Source: Thiosocius sp963808165 (GTDB lineage: Bacteria; Pseudomonadota; Gammaproteobacteria; Chromatiales; Chromatiaceae). From it: DNA of 64,000 bases. How positions within the stretch are numbered: position 1 is the first letter of the stretch; every line of letters starts with the position of its first letter. The DNA lies in the NCBI GenBank assembly GCA_963808165.1, contig CAWEET010000021.1:434001-498000 (forward strand), written 5' to 3'. Both the position numbers and the translations under genes were made by a program. Of this stretch, positions 17,477 to 26,950 are shown piece after piece. The notes under the pieces are model-generated. The model saw nothing but the letters and a program-made list of their open reading frames with translations, was not told where the DNA came from and did no database searches.

Positions 17477-19924
17477 ATGGGACAGGAAGATACTAGTATC
17501 AGCGCATCAAACGATCGGCCGGGTAATGTCCCGGTTCTGCCGTTGCGCGATGTCGTTGTCTATCCGCACATGGTCATCCCGCTTTTCGTGGGTCGCGAAA
17601 AGTCAATCAAGGCCCTCGACGCCGCGATGGCCGACAACAAGCAAATTTTGCTGGTCGCGCAGAAGAGCGCCGATGTCGACGAGCCGCAACCGGCGGACAT
17701 GTACGAAATCGGGACACTGGCCAGTATCCTGCAGTTGCTGAAGCTTCCCGATGGCACCGTCAAGGTCCTGGTCGAGGGTGGCGGGCGTGCAGCGATCAGC
17801 CGCATCGAATCGGTCGATGATTACTTTACCGCCGATATCGAAGCCGCAGACGACGTCGTCGAACTGCCCGAACGCGAGATGGAAGTCCTGATGCGTTCAG
17901 CCACCGCCCTGTTCGATCAGTACGTGAAGCTCAACAAGAAGGTGCCGCCGGAGGTGTTGACTTCACTGGCCAGCATCGATGATGCATCGCGCCTGGCGGA
18001 CACCATGGCGGCTCATATGGCGCTGAAGTTGGACGAGAAGCAACATGTGCTCGAGATGTTCAACGTGCGTGAGCGACTCGAACATCTAATGGCCCTGATG
18101 GAAGGCGAAAACGACATCCTGCAGATGGAAAAACGCATCCGCGGCAGGGTCAAGCGTCAGATGGAAAAAAACCAGCGCGAGTACTATCTGAATGAGCAGA
18201 TGAAGGCCATTCAAAAGGAACTTGGCGAACTGGAAGACGCGCCGAACGAGTTGGAAGAACTCGCTGAGAAGATCGAGAAAGCCGGACTCAGCAAAGAGGC
18301 CAAGGGTAAGGCCACGGCGGAATTGAACAAGCTCAAACTGATGTCGCCGATGTCGGCTGAGGCGACCGTGGTGCGCAACTACATCGATGCACTGGTCAGC
18401 GTACCTTGGAAAAAGCGCACCAAGGTGCGCAACGACATCGCCGAGGCCGAGGAAGTGCTCAACGCGGATCATTTCGGCCTGGAGAAGGTCAAGGAGCGCA
18501 TCCTCGAGTATCTCGCGGTACAGCAGCGTGTGCGCAAGCTGAAGGGGCCGATTCTCTGTCTGGTCGGTCCGCCGGGCGTCGGCAAGACCTCGCTGGGCCA
18601 ATCGATCGCACGGGCGACCAATCGCAAGTTTATTCGTATGGCCCTCGGCGGGGTGCGTGACGAGGCGGAGATTCGTGGCCATCGTCGCACTTACATCGGT
18701 GCGATGCCTGGCAAGATCGTGCAGAACCTGACCAAGGCCGGGACCAAGAATCCGTTCTTCCTGCTGGATGAAATCGACAAGATGGCAATGGATTTTCGAG
18801 GCGACCCGGCGTCGGCGCTGCTGGAGGTACTCGACCCGGAGCAGAACCACACCTTCCAGGATCACTACCTCGAAGTCGACTTCGATCTGTCGGAGGTGAT
18901 GTTCGTGGCAACCGCCAACAGCATGCACATACCACCGGCACTGCTCGACCGCATGGAGGTGATCCGCCTTTCTGGATACACCGAAGACGAAAAGGTCAAC
19001 ATTGCCGAGAATTATCTGGTGCCCAAGCAGATCCAAAACAACGGTCTGAAGGTAGAGGAACTGACTATCCGCGAGAGCGCGGTGCGCGACATCGTACGTT
19101 TCTACACGCGTGAGGCCGGGGTGCGTAACCTCGAGCGGGAAATCTCGAAGATTTGCCGCAAGGTCGTGAAAGACATATTGCTCGATAAGAAGCGCGGCAA
19201 GCATGTGACCGTGACGACGAAGAACCTGGACAAGTACCTCGGCGTGCAGCGCTTCCGTTACGGTCGTGCCGACGAACACGATCAGGTGGGTCAGGTGACG
19301 GGCCTGGCGTGGACCGAGGTGGGCGGCGAGCTGTTGCGTATCGAAACCGCGTTGACCCCGGGCAAGGGTCGCCTGACGCACACGGGTCAGCTGGGGGATG
19401 TAATGAAGGAGTCCATTCAGGCTGCGATGACCGTGGTGCGCAGTCGTGCCGCGGCACTCGGATTGGAGGACGACTTCAACCAGAAGATAGATGTCCACAT
19501 TCACGTGCCGGAGGGCGCGACTCCGAAGGATGGTCCAAGCGCAGGCATCGGCATGGCAACTTCGCTGGCATCGGCGCTGACCGGCATCGCTGTGCGCGCC
19601 GACGTTGCGATGACTGGCGAGATTACGTTGCGCGGTGAGGTGCTGCCGATCGGTGGACTGAAAGAGAAGTTGCTGGCGGCGCTTCGTGGTGGCATTCAGA
19701 CCGTAATCATCCCGCAAGAAAATGAGCGCGATCTGGTCGAGATGCCGAAGAACATCAAACAGAATCTCGATATACGCCCGGTTCGCTGGATCGACGAAGT
19801 AATGGAGATTGCACTCGCAGATCAGCCGAAACCACGCGCTTCGGAAGATGGGGAAAAGGTCGAGGCCGCTGAAAGCAAAGAGGAAAACTCCGACGATGCC
19901 AACGATGCCCTGCGCCATCATTGA
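17477..19924 (+). CDS. lon: ATP-dependent protease La
   Basis: An 815-residue LonA protease. The order is an N-terminal LAN substrate domain (VPVLPLRDVVVYPHM), a coiled-coil region (about 190-280), an AAA+ module with GPPGVGKT and FFLLDEIDKM, and a C-terminal serine-lysine protease domain with KDGPSAGIGMA and the Lys-bearing GGLKEKLLAA. It degrades misfolded and short-lived regulatory proteins. The ATG at 17477 has GGAGG six bases upstream. A short acidic tail follows the protease domain. Confidence 0.97.
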   Translation: MGQEDTSISASNDRPGNVPVLPLRDVVVYPHMVIPLFVGREKSIKALDAAMADNKQILLVAQKSADVDEPQPADMYEIGTLASILQLLKLPDGTVKVLVEGGGRAAISRIESVDDYFTADIEAADDVVELPEREMEVLMRSATALFDQYVKLNKKVPPEVLTSLASIDDASRLADTMAAHMALKLDEKQHVLEMFNVRERLEHLMALMEGENDILQMEKRIRGRVKRQMEKNQREYYLNEQMKAIQKELGELEDAPNELEELAEKIEKAGLSKEAKGKATAELNKLKLMSPMSAEATVVRNYIDALVSVPWKKRTKVRNDIAEAEEVLNADHFGLEKVKERILEYLAVQQRVRKLKGPILCLVGPPGVGKTSLGQSIARATNRKFIRMALGGVRDEAEIRGHRRTYIGAMPGKIVQNLTKAGTKNPFFLLDEIDKMAMDFRGDPASALLEVLDPEQNHTFQDHYLEVDFDLSEVMFVATANSMHIPPALLDRMEVIRLSGYTEDEKVNIAENYLVPKQIQNNGLKVEELTIRESAVRDIVRFYTREAGVRNLEREISKICRKVVKDILLDKKRGKHVTVTTKNLDKYLGVQRFRYGRADEHDQVGQVTGLAWTEVGGELLRIETALTPGKGRLTHTGQLGDVMKESIQAAMTVVRSRAAALGLEDDFNQKIDVHIHVPEGATPKDGPSAGIGMATSLASALTGIAVRADVAMTGEITLRGEVLPIGGLKEKLLAALRGGIQTVIIPQENERDLVEMPKNIKQNLDIRPVRWIDEVMEIALADQPKPRASEDGEKVEAAESKEENSDDANDALRHH

Positions 19925-19990
19925 ACTCTGTCGGCAACGCTGGTAGAAAACCGTCTGGGCAAGCCATACAGGATTTTATTGACTGCTTGC

Positions 19991-20020
19991 TTGACACCTA
20001 AAATTGGCGGCTGTTATAAA
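19991..20020 (+). promoter_or_regulatory. Sigma-70 promoter of hupB
   Basis: A perfect -35 TTGACA (19991-19996) is separated by 18 bases from TATAAA (20015-20020). The hupB ATG lies 106 bases downstream. This near-consensus promoter fits an abundant nucleoid protein and the tRNAs downstream. Confidence 0.75.
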
Positions 20021-20126
20021 GCCGCGCGCATTGCCGTGTCAGGTCGACTGACGATACCCAACTTCACCAAGCCGCAGCCGACCATGGACAAGGTTGTTTA
20101 TCTCAATAAAGGGGGCACCGTCCACA

Positions 20127-20399
20127 ATGAACAAATCTGATCTAATCGAGGCTATGGCCGACTCTGCTGATATCTCAAAAGCCGCAGCCGGTCGAGCCCT
20201 GGACGGATTGATTGAAGCTATCACCAACGCTGTGAAAAACGACGACAGCGTGTCGATCGTCGGATTCGGCACTTTCCTGTTGCGCGAGCGCGCGGCACGC
20301 ACCGGGCGCAACCCGAAGACCGGCGGTACCATCGAAATCGCTGCCTCCAAGACGCCCGCATTTAAGGCTGGCAAAGCGTTCAAGGACGCAGTAAACTAG
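20127..20399 (+). CDS. hupB: DNA-binding protein HU-beta
   Basis: 90 residues, the canonical HU length. It carries MNKSDLIEAMA, VGFGTFLLRERAARTGRNPKTG (DNA-binding arm with the Pro intercalation region) and the C-terminal FKAGKAFKDAVN. It is a histone-like dimer that bends DNA and compacts the nucleoid. The ATG at 20127 is used because the family begins MNKS(D/E)L; in-frame codons upstream add unrelated residues. tRNA-Val follows by 14 bases, so all three are likely on one transcript. Confidence 0.96.
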   Translation: MNKSDLIEAMADSADISKAAAGRALDGLIEAITNAVKNDDSVSIVGFGTFLLRERAARTGRNPKTGGTIEIAASKTPAFKAGKAFKDAVN

Positions 20400-20413
20400 C
20401 GCGCCTCGTTTAG

Positions 20414-20489
20414 GGGTGCTTAGCTCAGCTGGGAGAGCATCGCCCTTACAAGGCGAGGGTCGCAGGTTCGATCCCTGCAGCACCCACCA
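20414..20489 (+). tRNA. tRNA-Val (anticodon TAC)
   Basis: 76 bases with acceptor stem GGGTGCT/AGCACCC and encoded ACCA. The anticodon loop CTTACAA contains TAC, and a GTTCGATCC T-loop is present. It follows hupB by 14 bases. Confidence 0.97.
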
Positions 20490-20496
20490 AGACTTT

Positions 20497-20573
20497 GGAG
20501 TGGTAGTTCAGTTGGTTAGAATACCGGCCTGTCACGCCGGGGGTCGCGGGTTCGAGTCCCGTCCACTCCGCCA
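20497..20573 (+). tRNA. tRNA-Asp (anticodon GTC)
   Basis: 77 bases with acceptor stem GGAGTGG/CCACTCC and encoded GCCA. The anticodon loop CTGTCAC contains GTC, with stem CCGGC/GCCGG. It lies 7 bases after tRNA-Val. Confidence 0.97.
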
Positions 20574-20584
20574 TATCCAAGATC

Positions 20585-20613
20585 AAACGGGGTATCATCC
20601 GATACCCCGTTTT
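20585..20613 (+). terminator. Intrinsic terminator after tRNA-Asp
   Basis: AAACGGGGTATC and GATACCCCGTTT form a perfect 12-bp stem around an ATCC loop, ending in a short T-run. It closes the hupB-tRNA unit 12 bases after tRNA-Asp and 33 bases before ppiD. Confidence 0.8.
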
Positions 20614-20645
20614 CCGTTATAGTTTTTCCAGAAGACGCGACGATC

Positions 20646-22562
20646 ATGCTGCAGGCCATCAGAGAAAAAGCCCAGGGTTGGATTGCCTGGGCCATTGTCA
20701 TTCTTATCAGTGTTCCCTTTGCACTCTGGGGAATCCAGGAATACCTCGGCGTGGGCGGTGAGCCCGAGGTTGCCGTGGTCGACGGAGAGACAATCACCGA
20801 ACGGATGCTCGACGAGCGCACGCGCGATTTCCGCGAGAGCGTGCGCCAGTCGCTCGGCAGTAACTATTCGCCGGACCTGTTCGACGATGCCAGGCTCAAG
20901 GCGCAGGTGCTCGACACCATGGTCGAGGAACTGGTGTTGAGCAACAGTGCGAAAGACTGGAATCTTCGCACCAGCGACGAGCAGGCGCGCAGTTTCATCG
21001 CCGGCATCCCGGCCTTCCAGCGGGAAGGGCGATTCGACCAGCAGTCTTACGAGGCGGCGGTGCGCAACCGCGGCCTGAGCCGGGCCGGCTTCGAACAGCG
21101 CATCCGTCAGGATATGGCTTTGGCGCAGTTGCGCAGTGGTATCGCCGACAGCGCATTCGCTACTCAAGCCCAGCTCGATACGCGTGTCAGCTTGCGCGAT
21201 CAGCAGCGCACCCTGAGTCACCTGCGTATTCCGGCGGCAGCGTATCGTGATCAGGTGACAGCGACGCAGGAGGAACTGCGTGGCTTCTACGAGGCCAACA
21301 TCGATCGTTACCGCACGCCGGAACGTGTGAGGCTCGGCTATGTGCTGCTCGATGCCGCCGCCCTGTCAAATCTTGTTCAGGTCGATGATCAAAGGCTGCA
21401 GCAGTATTTCAGCGATCACCGGGCCGAGTTCGTGGCCCGGGAGGAACGCGCGATGCGGCATATCCTGATCGCCCTTGCCCCCGGGGCGGGTGAGGCGGCA
21501 ATCGAGCAGGCCCGGGCGCAAGCCGACGACCTGCGGGAGCAACTGCGCAGCGGGGCTGATTTCGCAGCGCTGGCCAAACAGCACTCGACAGACCCGGGCT
21601 CAGCGGCAAATGGCGGCGACCTCGGCTGGGTTGAACGCGGCATGATGGTCCCGGCATTCGAAGAAGCCGCATTCGCGTTGGACAAGGACGCGATCAGCGA
21701 CGTGGTTCGCACCGACTTCGGATTCCACCTCATCCAGGTGACCGATGTCCGCGGTGGCTCAGACGCCGGATTCGAGGACATGCGGGACAAGGTGGAACAG
21801 GCTTATCGCAAATTCGAAGGCGAGAACCTCTACTTCGATTACGCGGAACGACTGGCAGAAAACGCCTACGAAAACTCCGACAGCCTGATGCCGGCAGCCG
21901 AGGCCCTGGGTTTGTCGGTGCAGACGACCGACTGGGTGACGCGCGATACCAATCTGCCGGGTGTGCTCGGCTCGCCCAGGGTGATCAACGCGGCCTTTTC
22001 CGACGATGTCCTGCAGGAGCGCCACAATAGCGAGCTGATCGAGATGGGGCCGCAGCAGTCCGTAGTCGTGCGGGTAGCCGAGTACGAACCGGCGGGCGCC
22101 AAGCCGTTTGAGGACAATCTAGCGGCCATCGAGCAGGCATACAGGCAGGAGAAGGCAACAGAGACCGCCGCAGAGACCGGCAAAAAGCTGCTCGATGAGC
22201 TGCGCATCGGCAACCTTGCACTCGCGCAGCTGGCCTCGGACCGTGCCTGGCGCCTTGAAGAGTCGGGTGCCGTGGGTCGTGACGATCCGCAGGTTCCGGC
22301 CGAGGTGCTCGCCACCGCGTTCGGTCTTACCCCCCCGCAAGACGGAAAATCCGCCTTTACCGGTGTGGTTTCCGCGGAGGGCGACTACCTGCTGATCGAA
22401 GTCTCAGCGATCGAAGGCGGTTCGCTCGATGCCCTTGCCGAAGCCGAGCGACCGCTGATCGCCGAGCAGGCCGCCGGCCAACTGGCGAATGCGCAGATGC
22501 GCTATGTCACGAAGGACCTGCGTGATCGTGCGAAAATCGAAATCGAAGCCATCGAGGAGTGA
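20646..22562 (+). CDS. ppiD: Peptidyl-prolyl cis-trans isomerase D (SurA-like N-terminus)
   Basis: A 638-residue periplasmic folding factor anchored by one N-terminal transmembrane helix (about residues 12-34, WIAWAIVILISVPFALWGI). A SurA-type chaperone domain follows, then a parvulin domain near residues 265-365 (RHILIAL, GGDLGWVERGMMVPAFEEAAF, FGFHLIQVTD) and a C-terminal extension. It assists outer-membrane and secreted proteins emerging from SecYEG. The position after hupB is conserved among gammaproteobacteria. It is convergent with fabI (18-base gap). Confidence 0.93.
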   Translation: MLQAIREKAQGWIAWAIVILISVPFALWGIQEYLGVGGEPEVAVVDGETITERMLDERTRDFRESVRQSLGSNYSPDLFDDARLKAQVLDTMVEELVLSNSAKDWNLRTSDEQARSFIAGIPAFQREGRFDQQSYEAAVRNRGLSRAGFEQRIRQDMALAQLRSGIADSAFATQAQLDTRVSLRDQQRTLSHLRIPAAAYRDQVTATQEELRGFYEANIDRYRTPERVRLGYVLLDAAALSNLVQVDDQRLQQYFSDHRAEFVAREERAMRHILIALAPGAGEAAIEQARAQADDLREQLRSGADFAALAKQHSTDPGSAANGGDLGWVERGMMVPAFEEAAFALDKDAISDVVRTDFGFHLIQVTDVRGGSDAGFEDMRDKVEQAYRKFEGENLYFDYAERLAENAYENSDSLMPAAEALGLSVQTTDWVTRDTNLPGVLGSPRVINAAFSDDVLQERHNSELIEMGPQQSVVVRVAEYEPAGAKPFEDNLAAIEQAYRQEKATETAAETGKKLLDELRIGNLALAQLASDRAWRLEESGAVGRDDPQVPAEVLATAFGLTPPQDGKSAFTGVVSAEGDYLLIEVSAIEGGSLDALAEAERPLIAEQAAGQLANAQMRYVTKDLRDRAKIEIEAIEE

Positions 22563-22580
22563 ACACAGCCTGGCCGTCGC

Positions 22581-23357
22581 TCAGGCCATTCCCAGAATGT
22601 GATAGCCGGAGTCGACGTACAGCACGTCGCCGGTGATGCCGGATGCCAGATCCGAACACAGGAAGGCGGTAGCATTGCCGACTTCATCGATGGTCACATT
22701 GCGGCGCAATGGGGTCTTCTGTTCCGCTTCGGCGAGCATCCCGCGGAATCCGCTGATGCCGGATGCGGCCAGGGTTCGGATTGGACCGGCGGAGACCGCA
22801 TTCACCCGCACGCCCTCCGGTCCGAGGGAATCTGCCAGATACCTGACATTGGCCTCGAGTGCGGCCTTTGCCACGCCCATGACGTTATAATTCGGCACTG
22901 TCCGCACTGCACCCAGATAAGTCATGGTCACGATAGCTGCATTGCGGCCCTGCATCATACCCCGCCCGGCCTTGGCCAGTGCGGCGAGGCTGTAGGCGCT
23001 GATATCGTGAGCGATACGGAAACCATCGCGGGTGACCGCATCGACATAGGACCCTTCGAGTTGATCCTTGGGCGCGAAACCCACGGAGTGAATCAGGCAG
23101 TCGAGCCCGTCCCAGCGCCCGGACAACTGGGCAAATGCCGCATCGATCTGTTCGTCACTGCTGACATCCAGCGGCAATACGATGTCCGAGTCGAACTCGG
23201 CCGCGAATCCCTTCACCCTGTCGTGCAGCTTCTCACCCTGATAGGTGAACGCCAGCTCGGCACCCTCGCGGTGCATCGCCCGCGCGACGCCGTAGGCAAT
23301 CGAGCGATTGCTCGCGACGCCCACGATCAGTGCGCGCTTGTTTTGCAGAAATCCCAT
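22581..23357 (-). CDS. fabI: Enoyl-[acyl-carrier-protein] reductase (NADH)
   Basis: A 258-residue short-chain dehydrogenase-type reductase performing the last step of each fatty-acid elongation cycle. Visible are the atypical NAD site GVASNRSIAYG, the SVGFAP segment, and the catalytic Tyr-x6-Lys in NYNVMGVAKAALE. A conserved AGPIRTLAASGI substrate-loop region follows. The ATG at 23357 is preceded by GAGGAA; an upstream codon at 23408 would add 17 unrelated residues. Confidence 0.96.
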   Translation of the reverse strand: MGFLQNKRALIVGVASNRSIAYGVARAMHREGAELAFTYQGEKLHDRVKGFAAEFDSDIVLPLDVSSDEQIDAAFAQLSGRWDGLDCLIHSVGFAPKDQLEGSYVDAVTRDGFRIAHDISAYSLAALAKAGRGMMQGRNAAIVTMTYLGAVRTVPNYNVMGVAKAALEANVRYLADSLGPEGVRVNAVSAGPIRTLAASGISGFRGMLAEAEQKTPLRRNVTIDEVGNATAFLCSDLASGITGDVLYVDSGYHILGMA

Positions 23358-23490
23358 ATCAAGTTCCTCACCATTGTCGTTCTTGTCGGACAAACCGGCT
23401 GACAGCAATGCAAGGCGATGCCATCATCCGGTGTCCGCCGGGAGTGCTGATAGCCTCTCCGAGCCAAGGTCTTGTCAAGACAGTCACAGA

Positions 23491-25704
23491 ATGCCGCGTA
23501 AAGTAACCCAAATAGACTGCGCAGTAAAAAACCTCCGGCGGGGCGCGGCCGCGTCGGTCCTCGGCGTGGTGCTGGTACTGATGAACGGCTGCACCGGACA
23601 GGCCTGGAACGATCCCTACCGCATAGGAGAGGCGGCCGGGCCGGTGTTCTACAGCTCCTTTTCGGAACGTCCGAAACACCTGGACCCGGCAAGATCCTAC
23701 AGTGCCAACGAGTGGGCGTTCATTTCGCAGGTCTACGAGCCACCGCTACAGTATCATTTCCTGCGTCGGCCCTATGCGCTGACCCCGTTGACTGCAGAGA
23801 GTCTGCCCGAGATCCGGTACGTTGGTCACGATGGGCAGACCCTGGGAGAGGAAACGGATGCGGCCGATGTGGCGTACACGGATTATCTGCTGCGGATCCG
23901 TCCGGGCACCCATTATCAGCCGCATCCAGCGCTGGCGGTGCGAGACGACGGCAGTCCAGCCTATTGGCCGCTGGCCCAGGAAGTGCTCGAAGGTGTGAAT
24001 AGTTTGGCCGATTTCCCTTTGACCGGCACACGGGAGCTGGTCGCGGCCGACTACATCTACCAGATCAAGCGCCTGGCGTTCGCGCCCAACCATTCCCCGA
24101 TCGCCAGCCTGATGGCGGAGCACATCCGTGGTTTCGCCGGGTTCATGGAGGCGGCGAAGGCAGCACAGGAGCGTCAGGGGCAGGACGGCGGCGATGACAG
24201 CTGGCTCGATCTGCGGACTATCCCGATGGAAGGCGTCGAGGCCATCGATCGCTATACCTATCGTATCCGGATCGAAAACAAGTACCCGCAGTTCCTGTTC
24301 TGGTTGGCGATGAACTTCTTCGCACCGATGCCGTGGGAGGCGGAGCGTTTCTACCAGCAGCCCGGGCTGGATGAGAGAAACATAAACCTGAACTGGTTCC
24401 CGATAGGCACCGGTCCCTTCATGCTGACCGAGAACAACCCGAACCTGCGCATGGTGCTCGTGCGCAATCCGAATTTCCACGGTGAGACCTATCCGTCGGA
24501 CGGGACCAAACAAGACCGCCTTGAGGGCCTTTTGCAGGACGCCGGGCGTCCGTTGCCGTTTATTGAACGCGCAGTGTATGCGCTCGAAAAGGAGGCCATT
24601 CCGCGCTGGAACAAGTTCCTGCAGGGATACTACGACAATTCCGGCATCGCGTCCGACAGCTTCGATCAGGCGGTTCAGTTCGGCAGCACGGGCGAGGCGA
24701 CGCTGACCGAAGCCATGCAGGAACGAGGCATCCAACTGAGCACCGCGGTCGAGACGTCGGTGTTCTACACCGGCTTCAATATGCTCGACCCGGTCGTCGG
24801 GGGCACTGGTGAGAGCGCGCGCCTTCTGCGCCAGGCGATCGCTGCCGCGGTCGATTTCGAGGAGTTCATTTCGATATTTCGGAATGGCCGCGGTGAGGTC
24901 GCACAGGGTCCGCTACCGCCTGGTATCTTCGGCTACCGGGAAGCCGAGTCCGGCATCAACCCGATAACGCACGTCTGGAAAAATGGCAGCGCGCACCGGC
25001 GCAACATCGATGATGCAAAACGCCTGTTGGCAGAGGCCGGTTATGCGGACGGCCGCGATCCCAAGACCGGCGGTCCGCTGATACTGTACTACGACACACC
25101 GGCAGCAGGGCCGGACAGCAAGGCGATGTTGCAGTGGTATCGCAAGCAGTTCGCGAAGCTCGGTATCGAGCTGGTGATTCGGGCGACCGACTACAACCGA
25201 TTCCAGGACAAGATGCTGAAGGGTACTGCGCAAATCTTCAGCTGGGGGTGGAATGCCGACTACCCGGATCCGGAGAACTTTTTCTTTCTGTTGTATGGTC
25301 CGAATGGAAAGGTCGAATCCAGGGGCGAGAACGCGGCCAATTTCACCGATGCCGAGTTCGATGCACTGTTCCTCAGGATGAAAGATCTTCCGAATAGCCC
25401 TGAACGTCAGCAGGTCATCGATCGGATGGTACAGATCCTGCGCAGGGAATCGCCCTGGCTGTTCGGCTTCTTCCCCAAGGCTTTCAGTCTGCACCATGCC
25501 TGGTACAAGAATACGAAACCGCACCTGATGGCAAACAACACGCTGAAGTACAAGCGGGTGGACGGCGAGGTCCGCATTGCCGCGCAGCGGGCCTGGAACG
25601 CCCCGGTGCTCTGGCCCATCGGGATTGTACTGCTGTTGCTGGTGCTTTCCATCGTTCCGGCGGTGCAGGGCTTCCGCGCCCGCGAGAGGAGTCGCGCACT
25701 GTGA
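23491..25704 (+). CDS. ABC transporter substrate-binding protein (oligopeptide/SBP_bac_5 family), apparently anchored at both ends
   Basis: A 737-residue family 5 solute-binding protein. The N-terminal signal segment ends in LVLMNGC with a possible lipid-anchored Cys34; Asn at -2 is unusual for a lipobox. The body shows the expected FSERPKHLDPARSYSANEW, NFFAPMPWE, NPNFHGE and FSWGWNADYPDPENFF segments. Uniquely, residues about 706-726 (LWPIGIVLLLLVLSIVPAV) form a transmembrane helix with a basic cytoplasmic end. The ATG at 23491 has no strong ribosome-binding site; earlier in-frame codons overlap fabI. It overlaps the first permease by 4 bases. The ligand is probably an oligopeptide, not certain. 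Confidence 0.85.
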   Translation: MPRKVTQIDCAVKNLRRGAAASVLGVVLVLMNGCTGQAWNDPYRIGEAAGPVFYSSFSERPKHLDPARSYSANEWAFISQVYEPPLQYHFLRRPYALTPLTAESLPEIRYVGHDGQTLGEETDAADVAYTDYLLRIRPGTHYQPHPALAVRDDGSPAYWPLAQEVLEGVNSLADFPLTGTRELVAADYIYQIKRLAFAPNHSPIASLMAEHIRGFAGFMEAAKAAQERQGQDGGDDSWLDLRTIPMEGVEAIDRYTYRIRIENKYPQFLFWLAMNFFAPMPWEAERFYQQPGLDERNINLNWFPIGTGPFMLTENNPNLRMVLVRNPNFHGETYPSDGTKQDRLEGLLQDAGRPLPFIERAVYALEKEAIPRWNKFLQGYYDNSGIASDSFDQAVQFGSTGEATLTEAMQERGIQLSTAVETSVFYTGFNMLDPVVGGTGESARLLRQAIAAAVDFEEFISIFRNGRGEVAQGPLPPGIFGYREAESGINPITHVWKNGSAHRRNIDDAKRLLAEAGYADGRDPKTGGPLILYYDTPAAGPDSKAMLQWYRKQFAKLGIELVIRATDYNRFQDKMLKGTAQIFSWGWNADYPDPENFFFLLYGPNGKVESRGENAANFTDAEFDALFLRMKDLPNSPERQQVIDRMVQILRRESPWLFGFFPKAFSLHHAWYKNTKPHLMANNTLKYKRVDGEVRIAAQRAWNAPVLWPIGIVLLLLVLSIVPAVQGFRARERSRAL

Positions 25705-26678
25705 GCGCGTATATCATCCGCCGCCTCCTTTATGCGATTCCGATCCTGATTGGGGTGAATGCGCTCACCTTCGTGTTGTTCTTTGTGGTCAATTCGCCAG
25801 ATGACATGGCACGCATGCACCTCGGCGGCAAGCGGGTCACCGATCAGGCGATCCAGGCATGGAAAGAGGAGCATGGTTACGAAAAGCCGCTCCTGATCAA
25901 CGGTGCCAGGGAGGGCAGCGCGGTCTTTACCGACACCATTCTTTATGAAAAGTCGCTGCGGCTGTTCCTGTTCGACTTCGGCCAGTCGGACAGCGGGCGC
26001 GACATCAGTCACGATATTTCACAGCGCATGTGGCCGAGTCTCGCGATTGCGATACCAACCCTGCTGGTCGGCCTGGCAATCAACATCACCTTCGCTCTGC
26101 TGCTGGCATTCTTCCGCGCCACCTATCTGGATTTCTGGGGTGTGGTGATCTGCGTCGCGATGATGTCGATCTCAAGCCTGTTCTACATCATCGGCGGCCA
26201 GTTCCTGGTCGGTAAGCTGCTCAACCTGGTACCGATATCCGGCTACGATACCGGCCTCCATGCCTGGAAGTTCATGATCCTGCCGGTCATCGTCGGCGTC
26301 ATCGGTGGGATAGGTTCCGGTACCCGCTGGTACCGAACGCTGTTTCTCGAAGAGATTCATCGCGACTACGTGCGCTCGGCCCGCGCCAAGGGTCTGTCTG
26401 AGCACTGGGTGCTGTTTCGCCACGTGCTGCGTAATGCGCTGATTCCGATCCTGACCGGGGTCGTGGTGGTACTGCCGCTGCTGTTCATCGGGAGCCTGCT
26501 GACGGAGTCATTTTTCGGCATACCGGGACTCGGCAGCTACACCATCGATGCGATCAACAACCAGGATTTCGCGATCGTGCGCGCGATGGTGTTCCTCGGT
26601 GCGGTGCTTTACATCGTGGGTCTGTTGCTGACGGATATTTCGTATACGATCGTCGATCCGCGCGTGAGGCTGGACTAG
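25701..26678 (+). CDS. ABC transporter permease, OppB/DppB type
   Basis: A 325-residue inner-membrane permease from a GTG at 25701 that overlaps the binding-protein stop (GTGA). It has an N-terminal transmembrane helix (YIIRRLLYAIPILIGVNALTFVLFFV), a periplasmic loop, then five helices with the EAA-type coupling motif RDYVRSARAKGLSEHWVLFRHVLRNALIP. The C-terminus VDPRVRLD is the normal family ending. Its TAG stop coincides with the first three bases of the inserted repeat element at 26676, discussed in the findings. Confidence 0.92.
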   Translation: MSAYIIRRLLYAIPILIGVNALTFVLFFVVNSPDDMARMHLGGKRVTDQAIQAWKEEHGYEKPLLINGAREGSAVFTDTILYEKSLRLFLFDFGQSDSGRDISHDISQRMWPSLAIAIPTLLVGLAINITFALLLAFFRATYLDFWGVVICVAMMSISSLFYIIGGQFLVGKLLNLVPISGYDTGLHAWKFMILPVIVGVIGGIGSGTRWYRTLFLEEIHRDYVRSARAKGLSEHWVLFRHVLRNALIPILTGVVVVLPLLFIGSLLTESFFGIPGLGSYTIDAINNQDFAIVRAMVFLGAVLYIVGLLLTDISYTIVDPRVRLD

Positions 26679-26946
26679 GGCCTGTTAACACTATGCGGAT
26701 ACCCATCGACAGAGCCCCATTTTTTGCAGGACCAGGCGCAGTGAGCGCTGTGTACCTGCGGTACATGAGCGATACTGCAACGCAGGCCGGTGGAAAATCG
26801 GGCCTGTCGCTGCGGGTTGGCCCTCAAATCAGGCCATGCGGCGTTGCACATCGCTTATTCGGATTAACCAAACTGCGCGCTGCGCGCCTTGCCTGGCCTG
26901 ATTTGAGGACCAACGCTGGGCGTCCGCATCGTGTTAACAGGCCCTA
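26676..26946. mobile_element. MITE-like element, copy 1
   Basis: 271 bp between the two permease genes. The termini are a perfect 16-bp inverted repeat, TAGGGCCTGTTAACAC (26676-26691 and 26931-26946), extending to about 24 bp with ATGCGGA. Inside are two hairpin regions; one uses a perfect 14-bp pair at 26822-26835 and 26895-26908. No open reading frame with coding character is seen. A second copy lies at 30515-30784. TA borders both ends, as for elements that duplicate a TA target. Confidence 0.85.
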
Positions 26947-26950
26947 GGCG

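Noticed and set aside
18086..19921. A 611-codon open frame on the strand opposite lon
   Set aside because: It mirrors the lon coding frame in high-GC DNA, has biased His/Leu/Arg composition and no domain, and lon is certain.
20414..20573. tRNA-Val/tRNA-Asp as an integration site for a genomic island
   Set aside because: No integrase, no repeated tRNA 3' end and conserved housekeeping genes on both sides.
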